Positions 63,116-64,000 of a stretch of 64,000 nucleotides of DNA are shown piece after piece. The stretch lies in contig JAKVBG010000005.1 of NCBI GenBank assembly GCA_022447605.1, positions 1-64,000 on the forward strand, given 5' to 3'. Position 1 is the first letter of the stretch, and the number at the start of each line of letters is the position of its first letter. Both the position numbers and the translations under genes were made by a program. Source of the DNA: Mariniblastus sp. Its GTDB lineage: Bacteria; Planctomycetota; Planctomycetia; Pirellulales; Pirellulaceae. The notes beneath the pieces were generated by a model. It searched no databases. It saw only the letters and a list, made by a program, of their open reading frames with translations, and had not been told where the DNA came from.

Positions 63116-63921
63116 AATCAATACGATCGACATCCCGCTCCCGATTGTTGGTCCAGCTCCTCTTGGTCTGGTCAGGGGGGGTGGTTTGCGGCATGACCCA
63201 CGCTCAGCAAACGGATCCTGTCGAGGCTGGTTCGACCGCGCTCAAAGACGGAAAGTTCCCCTGGTACGACAGTGATTCCAACACAGCCAAGCCGATCGAA
63301 TCAGCTCATTCCCGATCGGCCGCATCTGCCAACCGTGGAGCTGTAACGCCCCACGCGAAATCCGCACCGGCGGTGAACGCCCAAAACTGGGGCAGTTGGA
63401 TCAAGCAATTATTTGACGGACTCAGCAGTCTTTCCTACGTGTTACTGACTCTGCTCGCCTCGCTGATCGTCGGTCTGCTGGTCTGGGGATTGATTCGTCG
63501 CCGACCCACCGAACCGTTGATGCCTGACGATCCACTTGGCAAAGAAGCGGAATCCATGATGGACCGTATCGAGGAATTGCCATTCCAGGTAACGCCTCAA
63601 GCGGGTGACAATTTTGAGGGACGGGCCCAGGCCGCTGCCGAGGCCGGTAATTACTCAGAGGCAGTGATGTTGCTGTTCAGCTTTCTGCTACTGAACCTGG
63701 ATCGAAAAGGCCTGATCCGTCTGCGTCGGGGGACGACAAATCGACAGTACCTGAATCAAATTCGTCATCATGACCGCTTGCCTGATTTTTTCGTACAGCT
63801 GATGGAACCCTTCGAAAAATCATTTTTCGGGGGTCACACTATTGATCAGACAGCGTTTGAACAATGTTGGAGCAACTTGGAATCGGCCAAGCAACAACTC
63901 GGCCAGGGGGGCGAACGCTGA
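63112..63921 (+). CDS. DUF4129-type membrane protein
   Basis: A 269-residue protein with a signal peptide (about residues 12-31, VCGMTHA-QQ), an exported linker of about 70 residues and one membrane segment (about 99-122, YVLLTLLASLIVGLLVWGLI). The cytoplasmic C-terminal domain carries the DUF4129 pattern (AQAAAEAGNYSEAVMLLFSFLLLNLDRKGLIRLRRGTTNRQYL). It is part of the RDD/SpoIIM operon, as in other bacteria. The end (TGA) overlaps the next ATG by one base. Confidence 0.85.
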   Translation: MKSIRSTSRSRLLVQLLLVWSGGVVCGMTHAQQTDPVEAGSTALKDGKFPWYDSDSNTAKPIESAHSRSAASANRGAVTPHAKSAPAVNAQNWGSWIKQLFDGLSSLSYVLLTLLASLIVGLLVWGLIRRRPTEPLMPDDPLGKEAESMMDRIEELPFQVTPQAGDNFEGRAQAAAEAGNYSEAVMLLFSFLLLNLDRKGLIRLRRGTTNRQYLNQIRHHDRLPDFFVQLMEPFEKSFFGGHTIDQTAFEQCWSNLESAKQQLGQGGER

Positions 63922-64000
63922 TGAAATACCGACAGTCAGTTTGCCCTCCATCCGTTGGTGCTCGCCAGGGCTTCCTGGACCACGCCAGAGCGGTCCTGTC
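63921..64000 (+). CDS. Start of the next operon gene (truncated by the window)
   Basis: ATG at 63921 uses the last base of the preceding stop (TGATG). Only 26 codons are visible (MKYRQSVCPPSVGARQGFLD), too little to identify it. By analogy with related operons it may encode a DUF4350-type protein, with MoxR and DUF58 genes further on. Confidence 0.6.
   Translation, partial: MKYRQSVCPPSVGARQGFLDHARAVL

Noticed and set aside
1-64000. Insertion sequences, prophage, CRISPR, rRNA or restriction-modification genes
   Set aside because: No transposase, integrase, Cas protein, regularly spaced repeat array or methylase/restriction pair is visible on either strand.

Overview
The window looks like chromosomal DNA of a planctomycete, probably of the Pirellulales (Rhodopirellula/Blastopirellula) type. 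The basis is: a giant surface protein starting with the planctomycete LEPRxLLA-like motif (here LEQRNLLA); many Ser/Thr kinases with multi-pass membrane tails; an ECF sigma factor directly coupled to such a kinase; secreted BNR, WD40, DUF1080 and DUF2330 proteins; moderately high GC; and frequent TTG/GTG starts. I see no insertion sequence, prophage, CRISPR array or rRNA. The organism assignment is inference from gene content.

Layout. 1-8 kb: the 3' part of a prolyl-oligopeptidase-type S9 peptidase that opens with a perfect 15-bp tandem repeat, a secreted Asp-box (BNR) propeller protein, an unknown helical protein, a tRNA-Ser(CGA) behind a bidirectional terminator, a secreted gluzincin metallopeptidase and an unknown protein. 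8.4-13.6 kb: one 1708-residue repeat-rich surface protein. 13.6-16.7 kb (minus): M28 peptidase, tRNA adenosine deaminase TadA and a DUF1080 lipoprotein in one tight operon. 16.8-22.3 kb (minus): part of a Tad/Flp pilus locus (Flp pilin, a previously unlisted 36-residue membrane ORF, CpaA prepilin peptidase, CpaB, CpaC secretin, CpaE) with no CpaF, TadB or TadC nearby. 22.7-25.1 kb (minus): ECF sigma factor and Ser/Thr kinase.

25.2-29.7 kb: a class V aminotransferase (minus), then glutamine synthetase behind a near-perfect sigma-54 promoter, a thioredoxin-type arsenate reductase and NadC. 30.1-36.8 kb: a plus-strand group of a membrane coiled-coil protein, a protein with FHA-like modules, a membrane Ser/Thr kinase, a membrane-anchored secreted protein and a zinc-ribbon membrane protein; this is the best candidate for an undescribed phospho-signalling system. 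37-42.4 kb: a GT4 glycosyltransferase, a kinase/phospho-lyase fusion and a WD40 protein (minus). 42.6-47.7 kb: an unknown secreted protein and two tandem DUF2330 paralogues, the second fused to a HEAT-like domain.

48-54 kb: a membrane-anchored HtrA protease, an EEP-family hydrolase, the small SRP RNA, and dnaX-ybaB-recR in the order common in bacteria, then an MntR/DtxR regulator. 54-58 kb: an MnmD-like methyltransferase, another SAM methyltransferase, a YaiI/UPF0178 protein, a secreted metallopeptidase and a small membrane protein. 58.4-60 kb: rpoN (sigma-54), which can serve the sigma-54 promoter at glnA. 60.2-64 kb: a translationally coupled RDD / SpoIIM / membrane / DUF4129 / next-gene operon that runs off the window.

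No database search was possible; family names come from motifs and recalled family consensus, and starts were chosen from ribosome binding sites, overlaps and signal peptides.
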